Positions 1 through 9,560 of a stretch of 64,000 bases of DNA are shown piece after piece. The DNA comes from Pandoraea sp. PE-S2T-3 (GTDB lineage Bacteria > Pseudomonadota > Gammaproteobacteria > Burkholderiales > Burkholderiaceae), in assembly GCF_002179965.1 (NCBI RefSeq), contig NZ_NGUQ01000007.1:434001-498000 (forward strand), read 5' to 3'. Below the pieces are notes generated by a model. The model was not told the origin of the DNA. It searched no databases and saw only the letters and a program-made list of their open reading frames with translations. The position numbers were made by a program, and so were the translations under genes. The first letter of the stretch is position 1. Each line of letters opens with the position of its first letter.

Positions 1-2395
1 TGCCCGAGTTGAAGCTGAACGTGCTGGCGTTGTAGCCGCGTTGCAGCGCTACCGGTTCAGCCGCGAACAGCTTGCGAATCTCATCGAACGCACCGACGTA
101 ACTTGCCGGGTTCGAACGCGCCGTCTTGCCGATGGGCGATTGATCCACGAACACGACGCCCGACAACTGCTCGGCACCCACCAATTCATCGTGGGCACCG
201 GGCGCCTCGGTCGGGTCACCGAAGTGACGCGCGAGTGCCGGGCTGAGCACATCCTGCACGAGCGTCGACTTGCCGGAACCCGAGACGCCCGTCACGCAGA
301 CAAGCCGCTGCAACGGAATGTCGACGCTGATCTGTTTGAGGTTGTGTTCGCGCACGCCCGTGAGCGACAGGCGCGGCGTGTCGGCATCGACCGGACGCGC
401 CCGCCAGTTCGACGCGTTCGCCACGTGCTTGCGCCCGCCGAGATAACTGCCGGTGAGGGTGTCGGCGTTGCGCACTTCGTCGGGCGTGCCGTCGAACACG
501 ATCTGACCGCCGCGCTCGCCGGGGCCGGGCCCCATGTCGATCACACGATCGGCCGCCAGCATGACGGCCGGGTCATGCTCGACCACTACCAGCGTATTGC
601 CCGCATCGCGCAGGCGATGCATCGCGGCAACAATGCGGTCCATATCGCGCGGGTGCAGGCCGATACTCGGCTCGTCGAGCACAAACAACGTATTGACGAG
701 CGAGGTACCCAGCGCCGTCGTCAGGTTGATCCGCTGCACTTCGCCGCCGGAGAGCGTGCGGCTCTGGCGATCGAGCGTGAGATAGCCGATGCCGACGTCG
801 CATAGATACTTCAGTCGCGTGCCGACTTCCTCTTGCAGCAGCTTGAGTGCATCGTCGAGCAGGCTCGACGGCAGCGTGAGCGAATCGAAGAACTGACGCA
901 CGCGCGAAATCGGCATGAGCATCAGGTCGTGCATGGTCAGGCCGGGCAGTGCCTCGAGTTGCGCGCGCGACCACGACACGCCGCGCGGCATGAAGCGTTG
1001 CGACGGCGGCAGCACGGCGTCGGCGTTCTCTTTCGACCCCAGACGCCACAGCAGACCTTCCGTCTTGAGACGCGCGCCGCCGCAGGTATCGCAGGTGGTG
1101 TAGCTGCGGTACTTCGAGAGCAGCACGCGAATGTGCATCTTGTATGCCTTCGACTCCAGATAGCCGAAGAAGCGTCGCACGCCATACCACTGCTTGTTCC
1201 ACTCGCCCTTCCACGTCGGGTCGCCTTCGATCACCCATTCCTGATGCTCGGGCGAGAGCTTCGACCATGGCGTGTCACGCGGAATGCCTGCCTTACCGGC
1301 GTATTCGAGCAAGTCCTGCTGAATCTCTTTCCATGCGGGCGTCTGAATCGTCTTGATCGCGCCGCCGCGCAGCGTCTTGCGCTCGTCGGGAATTACCAGA
1401 CCGAGGTCGACACCGATCACGCGCCCGAAGCCTCGGCATGCCTCGCAGGCGCCGTAGGCCGAGTTGAACGAGAACAGTGCCGGCTGCGGATCGGCGTAAT
1501 GCAGATCGCTATCCGGGCAGTGCAGGTCCTGCGAATACCGCCAGATGTCCGGCTCACCTTCTTCCGCGAGCACGTAGACGTTCACACGGCCGCGGCCGCG
1601 CTTGAGCGACGACTCGATGGCTTCCATCGCGCGCGCCTTCTCGGTGTTCTGCAAGCGGAAACGGTCGGCCACCACGTCGAGCACCTTGCGCGTGCCGGTG
1701 GCACTCACGACTTCGCGCTCGGCCTGCACGCGGGTGTAACCCGAAGCGGAGAGCCACTGCGTCACCTCGTCGGGCGTGACACTGCCCGGCAGTTCCACCG
1801 GGAACGTGACGACCAGTCGCGGGTCGCCCTGCGCCGTGCGCGTCATCAGTTCCGCGTAGATGGTCTCGGGCGTGTCGTGGCGCACGGGTTGCGCCGTCTC
1901 GCGATCGAACAGCGCCGCCGCACGGGCGAACAGCAGTTTCAGGTGATCGTTGAGCTCGGTCATCGTGCCGACCGTCGAGCGCGAACTGCGCACGGGGTTG
2001 GTCTGATCGATGGCGATGGCGGGCGGCACGCCTTCCACATGGTCGACCTGGGGGCGGTCCATGCGGTCGAGAAACTGACGCGCGTAAGCACTGAAGGTCT
2101 CGACGTAGCGACGCTGGCCTTCGGCAAACAGCGTGTCGAAGACCAGACTCGATTTGCCGGAGCCGGACGGACCGGTCACGACCGTCATCTCGCCGGTCTG
2201 GAGATCGACGTCGAGATTCTTGAGATTGTGCTGACGGGCGCCACGAATGCGAATGGCGTGGTTGGCCGACGATGCAGGCGACGGCGTGGTCGACGGCGTT
2301 GCCGGGGTTGTCGCCGGGTTTGTCGACAGGTCGGGTTTCGAGGACGAATTATCCAATTGTTCAGGGCCGCTTGGTTGACGTCTGAAAGTGCGCAT
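1..2395 (-). CDS. uvrA: UvrA excinuclease ABC subunit A (5' part; C-terminal end outside window)
   Basis: Damage-recognition ATPase of nucleotide excision repair. The minus-strand frame opens with ATG at 2393-2395 and runs off the left edge, so about 798 codons are visible. The translation shows a Ser/Thr/Pro-rich N-terminal extension of about 40 residues, a first Walker A (GPSGSGKSS), the UvrA block [13 protein letters not shown], cysteine pairs in CEAC and CDTCGG (zinc modules), the ABC signature LSGGEVQRI, Walker [16 protein letters not shown], and the second Walker [10 protein letters not shown] near residue 703. The wording matches the long UvrA form (about 1900 residues) that I recall from Burkholderia, but the missing 3' part prevents checking. 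An SOS box lies 85 bp upstream. Confidence 0.95.
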   Translation of the reverse strand, partial: MRTFRRQPSGPEQLDNSSSKPDLSTNPATTPATPSTTPSPASSANHAIRIRGARQHNLKNLDVDLQTGEMTVVTGPSGSGKSSLVFDTLFAEGQRRYVETFSAYARQFLDRMDRPQVDHVEGVPPAIAIDQTNPVRSSRSTVGTMTELNDHLKLLFARAAALFDRETAQPVRHDTPETIYAELMTRTAQGDPRLVVTFPVELPGSVTPDEVTQWLSASGYTRVQAEREVVSATGTRKVLDVVADRFRLQNTEKARAMEAIESSLKRGRGRVNVYVLAEEGEPDIWRYSQDLHCPDSDLHYADPQPALFSFNSAYGACEACRGFGRVIGVDLGLVIPDERKTLRGGAIKTIQTPAWKEIQQDLLEYAGKAGIPRDTPWSKLSPEHQEWVIEGDPTWKGEWNKQWYGVRRFFGYLESKAYKMHIRVLLSKYRSYTTCDTCGGARLKTEGLLWRLGSKENADAVLPPSQRFMPRGVSWSRAQLEALPGLTMHDLMLMPISRVRQFFDSLTLPSSLLDDALKLLQEEVGTRLKYLCDVGIGYLTLDRQSRTLSGGEVQRINLTTALGTSLVNTLFVLDEPSIGLHPRDMDRIVAAMHRLRDAGNTLVVVEHDPAVMLAADRVIDMGPGPGERGGQIVFDGTPDEVRNADTLTGSYLGGRKHVANASNWRARPVDADTPRLSLTGVREHNLKQISVDIPLQRLVCVTGVSGSGKSTLVQDVLSPALARHFGDPTEAPGAHDELVGAEQLSGVVFVDQSPIGKTARSNPASYVGAFDEIRKLFAAEPVALQRGYNASTFSFNSG

Positions 2396-2479
2396 GCGCG
2401 CCTCGGGGGAACTACTGTATCAGGCCGATACGACAGGCGCTGACAGCATCCACGCTCCGTTCGGCATGGGGCGATTGTA

Positions 2480-2495
2480 CTGTATATTTGTACAG
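2480..2495. promoter_or_regulatory. LexA (SOS) box upstream of uvrA
   Basis: CTGTATATTTGTACAG has perfect CTGT-N8-ACAG ends, the classic LexA operator. On the minus strand a TACAAT -10-like hexamer (complement of 2474-2479) abuts it, so LexA would cover the uvrA promoter. It also lies about 160 bp upstream of vapB on the other strand. The match is read from sequence; regulation is inferred from the known SOS control of uvrA. Confidence 0.85.
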
Positions 2496-2655
2496 CACCT
2501 CACCCATACCCCCATTGCCGATAGTCCTAATTTTCGGGAGCCCTGCCTTGTCTTCCAGCACACATCACGCCACATCGACGTACACACATATGTATTTACA
2601 TTCGCCGATACAGCGCCTAAAGTATGAGCACGATGTTTTCCAGTTGGAGCCGCTC

Positions 2656-2892
2656 ATGCACATCACCCGCGCCTTTCGTAACGGCAACTCACAGGCCGTA
2701 CGCATCCCTGCCGACCTGGCTTACGAAACTACCGATATCGAGCTGGAAATCGAGCGCGTCGGCGACGAACTGCGCATCCGGCCGCGTCGGCGACCGCTCT
2801 CTGGTGTGCTCGACAAGTTCGCGCGCTTCGGTGCCGATGTCATGAGCGACGGGCGCGAGCCGCAGGAGCAATCGGATCGCGAGGCCCTGTAA
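2656..2892 (+). CDS. vapB: VapB-type antitoxin
   Basis: Short DNA-binding antitoxin of a type II toxin-antitoxin module, 78 residues. The N-terminus (MHITRAFRNGNSQAVRIP) is the swapped-hairpin AbrB/MazE-like fold typical of VapB; the C-terminal tail should wrap the toxin. I chose the ATG at 2656 because GGAG at 2646-2649 sits 6 bases before it and the family motif begins right there; longer in-frame starts lie upstream without support. Its stop overlaps the vapC start by one base (TAATG), the usual coupling. The short inverted repeat TGTATTTACA at 2591-2600 could be an autoregulatory operator, but this is only a suggestion. Confidence 0.85.
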   Translation: MHITRAFRNGNSQAVRIPADLAYETTDIELEIERVGDELRIRPRRRPLSGVLDKFARFGADVMSDGREPQEQSDREAL

Positions 2893-3293
2893 TGCCACGC
2901 TACATGCTCGACACCAACATCTGCATCTACCTGATGAAGCACCAACCGGAAGCCGTCGCAAAGCGCTTCGCGCAATGCATGGTGGGTGACGTCGTAATGT
3001 CGGCGATCACGTTTGCCGAGCTGTGCTACGGGGTTTCCGTGTGCACAGAACCCGTACGGGAACGTCGCCACCTTGCGGCTTTGATTGAGGACATTCCGGT
3101 TTTGCCCTTCGATGCGGCCGCCGCAACCGCCTATGGGCCGATCCGCGAAGCCACCCGTGAGCGCCGCAAGGATCACCTCGACAAGTTGATCGCCTCACAC
3201 GCGGCATCGCTCGATGTCGTGCTCGTCACCAACAACGAACGCGACTTCACCGCCTATCCCGGCCTGAAGATTGAAAACTGGCTTCGGGACTGA
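2892..3293 (+). CDS. vapC: VapC-type PIN-domain ribonuclease toxin
   Basis: PIN-domain endoribonuclease, 133 residues, the normal VapC length. Acidic metal-site residues can be seen: D7 in MLDTNI, E43 in FAELCYG, D97 in HLDKLIASHA, and D118 in the TNNERDF segment. The ending GLKIENW matches the common VapC close. It is translationally coupled to vapB, and nothing follows in the same orientation for about 200 bp. Cleavage of tRNA or rRNA is known for the family; the target here is unknown. Confidence 0.88.
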   Translation: MPRYMLDTNICIYLMKHQPEAVAKRFAQCMVGDVVMSAITFAELCYGVSVCTEPVRERRHLAALIEDIPVLPFDAAAATAYGPIREATRERRKDHLDKLIASHAASLDVVLVTNNERDFTAYPGLKIENWLRD

Positions 3294-3448
3294 CGCCACC
3301 TGCCGCTACCTGCCACCACCTACCGCTTCCCCCCGGCGGACTGCCTGCCACTCTGCGCCCCGCATCGCCTGCGTCCCCCTCCCGCGCGCCACTCCCCCGC
3401 ATTTATTTCCCACCCGTCGCCGCCCCATGCGTGACATGATATGATGCG

Positions 3449-3461
3449 AATGATTATCATT
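3449..3461. promoter_or_regulatory. Putative Fur box before the ECF sigma gene
   Basis: AATGATTATCATT is a perfect 6-1-6 inverted repeat and matches the core of the Fur consensus (GATAATGATAATCATTATC). It lies 60-70 bp before the start of an iron-type ECF sigma factor, where iron-Fur repression of fecI homologues is usual. A high-confidence motif in the expected place; binding is inferred. Confidence 0.75.
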
Positions 3462-3519
3462 AACCAACAAAACTGTTGAATCAGTGACGGCAGCGCAAGC
3501 CCGCGGCCGAGCCAAGATC

Positions 3520-4056
3520 ATGATGCGTGACGACACCGGGGGCCGTTCAGACCACGCACGCGCCGAAGCGTCCGGCGTGGCCGCGCTCTATCACGATCAC
3601 CACGGCTGGTTGCGTAACTGGCTGCACCGCAAGCTCGGCAACCACGGCGACGCGGCCGATCTCGCGCACGACACCTTCGTGCGTCTGCTCAGTAAAGACG
3701 CCCCCGTCTGCCCGCGCGAACCGCGCGCATTCCTCACCGTCGTCGCACAAGGCCTCGTCGCCAATCTGCATCGCCATCGCAAGATCGAAGGCGCGTATCT
3801 CGACACGCTCGCCGCACAGCCCGAAGCCGTCGCGCCCGATCCGGAAACGCGCGCCATCCTGCTCCAGACCCTCATCGACATCGACCGCCGCCTCGACGGC
3901 CTGCCGCCCGTCGTTCGCCGTGTGTTCCTGATGTCGCAACTCGATGGCCTCGCCCAACGCGATATTGCCGAAGCCGTCGGCATTTCGATTGCCACCGTGC
4001 AACGCCATATCGTCAAGGCGCTGCATGCCTGCTGCTTCGGGAGCCACCGTCCATGA
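3520..4056 (+). CDS. FecI-like ECF sigma factor (iron starvation)
   Basis: Extracytoplasmic-function sigma factor of about 178 residues. Region 2 (ALYHDHHGWLRNWLHRKL, DAADLAHDTFVRLL) and region 4 (RRVFLMSQLDGLAQRDIAEA, then a helix-turn-helix with GISIATVQRHIVKAL) are both present. It should direct RNA polymerase to the siderophore receptor gene when released by the FecR partner. The start is uncertain: ATG codons at 3520 and 3523 follow a weak GAG at 3509-3511, while a GTG at 3484 would add 12 residues. The stop overlaps fecR by ATGA, so the two are coupled. The Fur box at 3449-3461 suggests iron repression. Confidence 0.88.
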   Translation: MMRDDTGGRSDHARAEASGVAALYHDHHGWLRNWLHRKLGNHGDAADLAHDTFVRLLSKDAPVCPREPRAFLTVVAQGLVANLHRHRKIEGAYLDTLAAQPEAVAPDPETRAILLQTLIDIDRRLDGLPPVVRRVFLMSQLDGLAQRDIAEAVGISIATVQRHIVKALHACCFGSHRP

Positions 4057-5171
4057 GCGCCCACTCGCACACCGCTGGCGCCCCATTGCCGGAATCGGTC
4101 ACGCTGGCCGCCACCGAGTGGTTCGTCCGTTTGCAATCGCACGAAATGTCCACTGGCGGCACGAGCAGCGCGGCGACGGATGCGCAGACCAGCGCCCGCG
4201 CCGCCGATCAGGCCGCCTGGCAACACTGGCATGACGCGCACCCGCAGCACGCGCAGGCATGGCAACTACTGGTCGACTTCGGCAGCCAGCTGCGCACGAT
4301 TCCCCCCGTTGTCGCCCACGGCACGCTGCTGCGGATGACGGCGCGCAAGGCCGCGACGAGCCAGTCACGCCGCCGTGTACTCGGCCTCTTTGCGCTGGCG
4401 ACGGTCGCCGGGGCCGCGTGGACCGCACGCGACAGCGCGACGGTGCAATCGCTGCGCGCCGACCTGAGCACCCGTGTCGGCGAGCGCCGCACCGTGCAAC
4501 TGGACGACGGCACTTCACTCGCGCTCAACACCGATTCGGCGGTCGACGTGCGTTATACGCAAGACACCCGCCGCCTGCGCTTGCTTCGCGGCGAAATTGC
4601 CGTCACCACGGGTGCCGATGCCGACCACGGCCATCGACCGTTCTTCGTCGATACGGCACACGGCCGCTTGCAGGCCCTCGGCACGCACTTCCTCGTGCGT
4701 CAGCAGAACGACACCGCTTCGGTCACCGTGCTCGAAGGCGCCGTGCGCGTAACGCCATCGGACGCCGCCGGGAATGCCATCGTGCTCACCGCCGGTCAGG
4801 GGGCAACCTTCGACGCCACGGCCATCCGCTCACGCTTTGACGACACCAGCGCCGCCAATGCCGTCGCGGCATGGACGCAAGGCATGCTCGTCGTGCACGC
4901 CATGCCGCTCGGCGAGTTCCTCGCCGAATTGAGCCGCTATCGTCGCGGCCATCTCGGTTGCGCACCCGAAGTGGCCAACCTGCTGGTCTCGGGAATCTAT
5001 CCGGTCGACGACACCGAGCGCGTGCTCGACATGCTCGCGCGCGCGCTGCCGGTCGAGGTCGAGCGCTATACCCGCTGGTGGGTGCGTGTGCTGCCAGGCA
5101 CGCAAACCGGCGAGCCGCCAGGGCGTATCCGCACGATCCGGACCTTCGGCGGGGACCGTACGCACACCTGA
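4053..5171 (+). CDS. FecR-family anti-sigma / sigma regulator
   Basis: Inner-membrane partner of the ECF sigma factor, 372 residues. The N-terminal cytoplasmic part (DUF4880-like, with AWQHWHDAHPQHAQAW) is followed by one membrane segment at about residues 108-125 (VLGLFALATVAGAAW). The periplasmic FecR domain carries the typical GERRTVQLDDGTSLALN and GEIAVTTG motifs, and the C-terminal STN-like part contains VSGIYPVDDTERVLDMLARALP. It begins inside the sigma gene stop (ATGA). In such systems the C-terminal domain senses the substrate-loaded TonB receptor, whose gene follows directly. Confidence 0.9.
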   Translation: MSAHSHTAGAPLPESVTLAATEWFVRLQSHEMSTGGTSSAATDAQTSARAADQAAWQHWHDAHPQHAQAWQLLVDFGSQLRTIPPVVAHGTLLRMTARKAATSQSRRRVLGLFALATVAGAAWTARDSATVQSLRADLSTRVGERRTVQLDDGTSLALNTDSAVDVRYTQDTRRLRLLRGEIAVTTGADADHGHRPFFVDTAHGRLQALGTHFLVRQQNDTASVTVLEGAVRVTPSDAAGNAIVLTAGQGATFDATAIRSRFDDTSAANAVAAWTQGMLVVHAMPLGEFLAELSRYRRGHLGCAPEVANLLVSGIYPVDDTERVLDMLARALPVEVERYTRWWVRVLPGTQTGEPPGRIRTIRTFGGDRTHT

Positions 5172-5331
5172 ACCGCGCGCGGTACGTCGATCGCCGCCCC
5201 GGTCGCCGGGCGACAGGCACCGCCCGCTAAAAACTTTTTTGCCGTCGGATGAGGGGTTTTCGAATCTCGCGGGGCATAGGAAGGAATGCCCATTTCGATG
5301 TTCGATGCTCCATAGAAAGGAATCCGCCGTC

Positions 5332-7821
5332 ATGTCTTCTCACGTCAGCCCCACGCCGCCGCGTGCCGCTCGTGCTTCTGTTGCATGCGTTGCCACTGCC
5401 CGCCGCGCTGTCTCACTGGCCGCCTTCGCCGTCTTTGCCGTGAGCGCACAGGTCCACGCCGCCGACGCCACGTCGCCGGCAGGCACCACAGCGGCAACGG
5501 CAACCCGCCCCGCACAGCCGCTGCACATTCCCGCCGGCTCGCTGCAACAGGGGCTCGTCGCGTTCGCCCAGCAGACCGGGCTGATGATCTCGTACGACGC
5601 CGCCCAGATCGCCGAGAAGCGCACGGCCGGGGTCTCCGGCAACTACACGCCCTCGCTCGCGCTGGCGATCCTGATTGAAGGCACCGGCCTGCAAGCCACC
5701 GGCCAGCCCAACGGCGGCTACATCGTGGCGCCCGGCGCCAACGGCGGTGCACCGGCAACAGGGGCGGCCGTGGCGCTGCCCGCGACCGACGTCAACGCGC
5801 GTGCAGATCGCGACGTCGCGCGTGGCCCGGTGGTCGGCTACGTGGCGCAGCGCAGCGATACCGCGACGAAAACGGACACGTCGATCATGCAGACGTCGCA
5901 GTCGATCAGCGTGATTCCGCGCGACCAACTCAACGATCAGGCCGTGCAGACGGTTAGCGACGCACTCAAGTACTCCGCCGGTGTGAACGCCGACCCGTAC
6001 GGCAGCGACACGCGCGCCGACTGGTTCTACATCCGTGGCTTCAACGCCGATGCGTATTGGGACGGCCTGCGCATTCCGCAGATCGCCAACCGCCCGGGCA
6101 GCTACGCCGCCATTCGCGTCGACCCGTACACGCTGGAGCGCGTGGAAGTGCTGCGCGGTCCCAGCTCGATCCTCTACGGCGCGGGCAATCTGGGTGGTCT
6201 GGTCAACCTGGTGAGCAAGGTGCCGAGCGCCGAGCCGTATCGTGAAATCGGCGTTGACTACGGCACGTTCGACCGCCGCCAGTTGCGCGTCGACGTGACG
6301 GGCCCGGTCAATGACGACGGCACACTGCTCTATCGCATCACCGGTCTGGGCCGTCTGGCCGACACGCAGACCAACAACGTGACCGACGACCGCATCATGA
6401 TTCAGCCGTCGATCACGTGGCGCCCGAATGCGCAGACGAGCCTCACGTGGTTCTTCAACTACTTGCAGGACAACATGGGCTCGTCGGTCAGTTACGGCCC
6501 GGCCATCGGCATGGTGACGCCGTCGCGCTGGGGACGCATCGACCGTGAACTGCTCACCGGCGACCCCGCTTTCGACCGCTATCGCAAGACGCAAGTCGCT
6601 ACGGGCTTCCGCTTCGAGCACCGCTTCAACGACGCGCTGCAACTGCGCTCCAGCGTGCGCTTCACGCACATGGACCTCGACTACAAGTCGATCTACGGCA
6701 CCGCGCTGCTCGCGGACCAACGCACGTTGCAACGCACCGCCTATCAGGCCGAGCCGATCCTGAACGGCTGGCAGATGGACAACAACGTGCAGTACGACAC
6801 GAAGACCGGCCCGGTCGCGCACAAGGTGGTCGCCGGCACAGACTTTCAGTCGCAACGTTTTCTGAATCGCGTGTGGACCGGTTCGGCACCATCGCTCGAC
6901 CTCTACGCACCGGTGTATGGCGTGAAGGGCGTGCTGCCGGCCAACCCGACGACCAGCACCGATCAGACGCAAACGCAGCTCGGCCTGTATTTGCAGGACC
7001 AGATGCGCTGGGACCGCTGGTATCTGACGCTGGGCGGGCGCGAAGACTTCACGTGGTTGACGACCGACAACAACATCGCCAAGACCACCGTGAAGCAGAC
7101 GCCGAACAAGTTCACGTGGCGCGCCGGTCTGTTGTACGAGTCGAGCTTCGGCGTCTCGCCGTACTTCAGCTACTCGACGTCGTTCTTGCCCACGCTGTCG
7201 ACCAACCTCGCGGGCGACCCGCTCAAGCCGACCACCGGCCAGCAGTACGAGATCGGCATCAAGTACCAGCCGACGAACACCAACGCGCTCTTTACCGCGT
7301 CCCTGTTCAATCTCACGCAACAGAACGTGTCGACGGCTGACCCGGCCAATACGCGCAACACGATCCAGACCGGGGAAGTGCGCTCGCGCGGCGTGGAACT
7401 CGAAGGCAAGGTGAGCCTGACGAACAAGCTCAATGTCGTGGCCAGCTACACGTATCAGGACGTGGAAGTCACCCGCAGCAACAACGCCGATCTGGGCAAG
7501 CGCCCGTATGGGGTGCCGCGCAACATGGCGTCGTTCTGGGCCGACTACAACTTCGGCAATATCGGCGACGTGAAGCTCGGTGCCGGCGCTGGCGTGCGCT
7601 ATCTGGGCCAGACGGCTGGCGATACCGCCAACTCGTTTTCGGTGCCGGGGGTGACGCTCTTCGACGCTTCGCTGCACGCTGACATCGGCTGGCGCTGGCG
7701 CCTGCAACTGAACGCGACCAACCTGTTCGACCGCACTTACGTCGCGGGCTGCAACACCACCGTGCAGTGCTACTACGGCACGGGCCGCACGGTGATCGGG
7801 AGCGTGACGGCGCGCTGGTAA
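5332..7821 (+). CDS. TonB-dependent siderophore receptor with signalling (STN) domain
   Basis: Outer-membrane ferric-siderophore transducer, 829 residues. It has a signal peptide with likely cleavage after residue 43 (QVHA/ADAT region), an STN domain at about 64-133 that talks to FecR, a plug with TSQSISVIPRDQLNDQ and VEVLRGPSSILYG, and a beta-barrel ending in FDRTYVAGCNTTVQCYYGTG and a terminal SVTARW. The barrel end with two close cysteines resembles ferrichrome/ferrioxamine (hydroxamate) receptors of the FhuA/FoxA group; the true ligand is not proven. The start follows AGAAAGGA. The last residue is Trp where most such barrels end in Phe. The gene completes a sigma/FecR/receptor unit. Confidence 0.92.
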   Translation: MSSHVSPTPPRAARASVACVATARRAVSLAAFAVFAVSAQVHAADATSPAGTTAATATRPAQPLHIPAGSLQQGLVAFAQQTGLMISYDAAQIAEKRTAGVSGNYTPSLALAILIEGTGLQATGQPNGGYIVAPGANGGAPATGAAVALPATDVNARADRDVARGPVVGYVAQRSDTATKTDTSIMQTSQSISVIPRDQLNDQAVQTVSDALKYSAGVNADPYGSDTRADWFYIRGFNADAYWDGLRIPQIANRPGSYAAIRVDPYTLERVEVLRGPSSILYGAGNLGGLVNLVSKVPSAEPYREIGVDYGTFDRRQLRVDVTGPVNDDGTLLYRITGLGRLADTQTNNVTDDRIMIQPSITWRPNAQTSLTWFFNYLQDNMGSSVSYGPAIGMVTPSRWGRIDRELLTGDPAFDRYRKTQVATGFRFEHRFNDALQLRSSVRFTHMDLDYKSIYGTALLADQRTLQRTAYQAEPILNGWQMDNNVQYDTKTGPVAHKVVAGTDFQSQRFLNRVWTGSAPSLDLYAPVYGVKGVLPANPTTSTDQTQTQLGLYLQDQMRWDRWYLTLGGREDFTWLTTDNNIAKTTVKQTPNKFTWRAGLLYESSFGVSPYFSYSTSFLPTLSTNLAGDPLKPTTGQQYEIGIKYQPTNTNALFTASLFNLTQQNVSTADPANTRNTIQTGEVRSRGVELEGKVSLTNKLNVVASYTYQDVEVTRSNNADLGKRPYGVPRNMASFWADYNFGNIGDVKLGAGAGVRYLGQTAGDTANSFSVPGVTLFDASLHADIGWRWRLQLNATNLFDRTYVAGCNTTVQCYYGTGRTVIGSVTARW

Positions 7822-7897
7822 TGCGAGACGGCTGATTCGTGAAGCCTCGGTGGACGATGGAGTAGCATGGCGGCATCCTGACTTTGGGACATTTCCC

Positions 7898-9538
7898 ATG
7901 GGTGCAAACCTGCCGACGGCACACGCCACGATGCCGCCGACGCGTGCCTTGGTGCGCGCGTCGGCCGCCCTCGCCGGCCTCATCGGCACACTGGTGCTGC
8001 TGGCGGCCTGTTCTGCGCCCTCGCCACGAGGGGAAACCGTCGCCGCGCCGGCATCCCTGCCGATGGCGACGGAACAAGCCCGCGTCAACGTCGCCCGCTT
8101 CCCCATCGAACACTACGATCAGGACGTCGATCACTGGATCCGTCCCGACGCCCCCGGCTACGATCAGCCACTCATCTCCTCCGCCGAGCAAGCACGCCGC
8201 TTCGAAGCATTCCGCGCGCGCTACTTCGGCACTGCCGCAGGCGATGCGTCGCCGTGGAACGGCACTTGGCTCTCGACGTCACTGCTCAATGCCGCAGGCG
8301 CCAGCCAGATTGCCGACTCGCAGGCACGACGCGTCCGCCGCTTCGACAACAGCGCCGCCGGTGTGCGCAAGACCTACGGCGAGAACTTCCAACCGCACTC
8401 ACAGGCGTGGATTCGTGCGATCGAGTCGAACATGGCGCTCGCGCAACTCGACGCGGACCATGCCAACTGGCGTTACGACCCGCACCGCCGCGGCATCACG
8501 GTCGATAACTCGCTAGTGCGGCAACTGCCGACATCCGACCCCGCGTTCTACGATTTCCGTCAGGCAGGTGAAGGCTATCCGTTCGACGCGCTGCAAGACT
8601 CCGCTCTGCGTCCGGGCACACCCGTGTACACGCTCGCGCGCAGTGCGGACGGGGCATGGCTGCTGGTGTATTCGCCGGATTTGATCGGCTGGGTGGATGC
8701 CCGCACGGTGGCGTCGGTCGACGAGCGGTTTGTCGCGACGTGGCGCGCGGCGGCACAGCGCGGACTCGGTGCCATCGTGCATGCCGATACGACGCTCGCC
8801 GACACCGTGCCCGGCACACTCAAGACGATCTATCGCACGACGGCGCCCATCGGGACGGTACTGCCGATGGCACGCGCACAAGACGGCCGGCAAATCGTGA
8901 TGTTCCCCGTGGCCGATACCCAGCGAGCTGCCGTGGCCCGCACGATGCAACTCGATGCGTCGACGTCGACAGTTGTGCCGATGCCGTGGACGCTGACGCC
9001 ACGTCACATGGCACAAGTCATGAAGCAGATGATCGGGCGGCCGTACGGGTGGGGAAATACGCTGTTCTACAACGACTGTTCGGCGGAGACGCGCAGCCTC
9101 TTTGCGCCGTTCGGCATCTGGCTGCCGCGACATTCTTCCGACCAGTTACGCGCGGGCCAACGCACGAACCTTCGGCAAGCCGACATCGATACGCGTTTGC
9201 GCACGCTCGCCGAGCGTGGCCGGCCGCTCATGACGTTGATCCACATCGACGGCCACATCATGCTGTACCTCGGCAACACGCAGATCGACGGGCAGACCGT
9301 GCCCATGACGTATCAGAACGTGTGGGGACTGTCGCCAGCGGATAACAGCCGGCGCAACGTCATTGGCGGTTCGGTGATTCTGCCGCTGTTGAAGACTTAT
9401 CCCGAAGACCCAGAAGCGCGCTCGCTGGCGGGCAAGCGGCTATTCGAAATCAGCGTGATTGGCGACGGGAATGCCGATGCCGGCGGCGACGCGGCACACG
9501 CCAAGAGTGCCGACACGCCGGAGGAAATGCCGCAGTAG
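7898..9538 (+). CDS. Lipoprotein peptidoglycan endopeptidase, SH3-NlpC/P60 (C40 family)
   Basis: Probable cell-wall hydrolase cutting gamma-D-glutamyl/diamino-acid bonds, 546 residues. A lipoprotein signal is seen (LAGLIGTLVLLAAC, lipid-modified C38). An N-terminal stabilising domain (EHYDQDVDHWI) follows, then an SH3b region (PVYTLARSADGAWLLVYSPD) and the NlpC/P60 domain with nucleophile C394 in YNDCSAE and its histidine in HIDGHIMLYLG. ATG at 7898 is preceded by GGGA with 8-base spacing; a second in-frame ATG at 7931 would also give a good signal peptide. It stands alone on the plus strand and converges with the helicase gene. Confidence 0.85.
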   Translation: MGANLPTAHATMPPTRALVRASAALAGLIGTLVLLAACSAPSPRGETVAAPASLPMATEQARVNVARFPIEHYDQDVDHWIRPDAPGYDQPLISSAEQARRFEAFRARYFGTAAGDASPWNGTWLSTSLLNAAGASQIADSQARRVRRFDNSAAGVRKTYGENFQPHSQAWIRAIESNMALAQLDADHANWRYDPHRRGITVDNSLVRQLPTSDPAFYDFRQAGEGYPFDALQDSALRPGTPVYTLARSADGAWLLVYSPDLIGWVDARTVASVDERFVATWRAAAQRGLGAIVHADTTLADTVPGTLKTIYRTTAPIGTVLPMARAQDGRQIVMFPVADTQRAAVARTMQLDASTSTVVPMPWTLTPRHMAQVMKQMIGRPYGWGNTLFYNDCSAETRSLFAPFGIWLPRHSSDQLRAGQRTNLRQADIDTRLRTLAERGRPLMTLIHIDGHIMLYLGNTQIDGQTVPMTYQNVWGLSPADNSRRNVIGGSVILPLLKTYPEDPEARSLAGKRLFEISVIGDGNADAGGDAAHAKSADTPEEMPQ

Positions 9539-9560
9539 CGGGAACGCTGTTAGGAACGAA

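Noticed and set aside
833-2443. 536-codon plus-strand open frame opposite uvrA
   Set aside because: The minus strand encodes uvrA with full motif order; this is its antisense shadow.
5413-8106. Long open frame on the minus strand opposite the TonB receptor
   Set aside because: No family motifs, Arg/His-rich composition typical of a reverse frame of high-GC DNA, and it covers a certain receptor gene.
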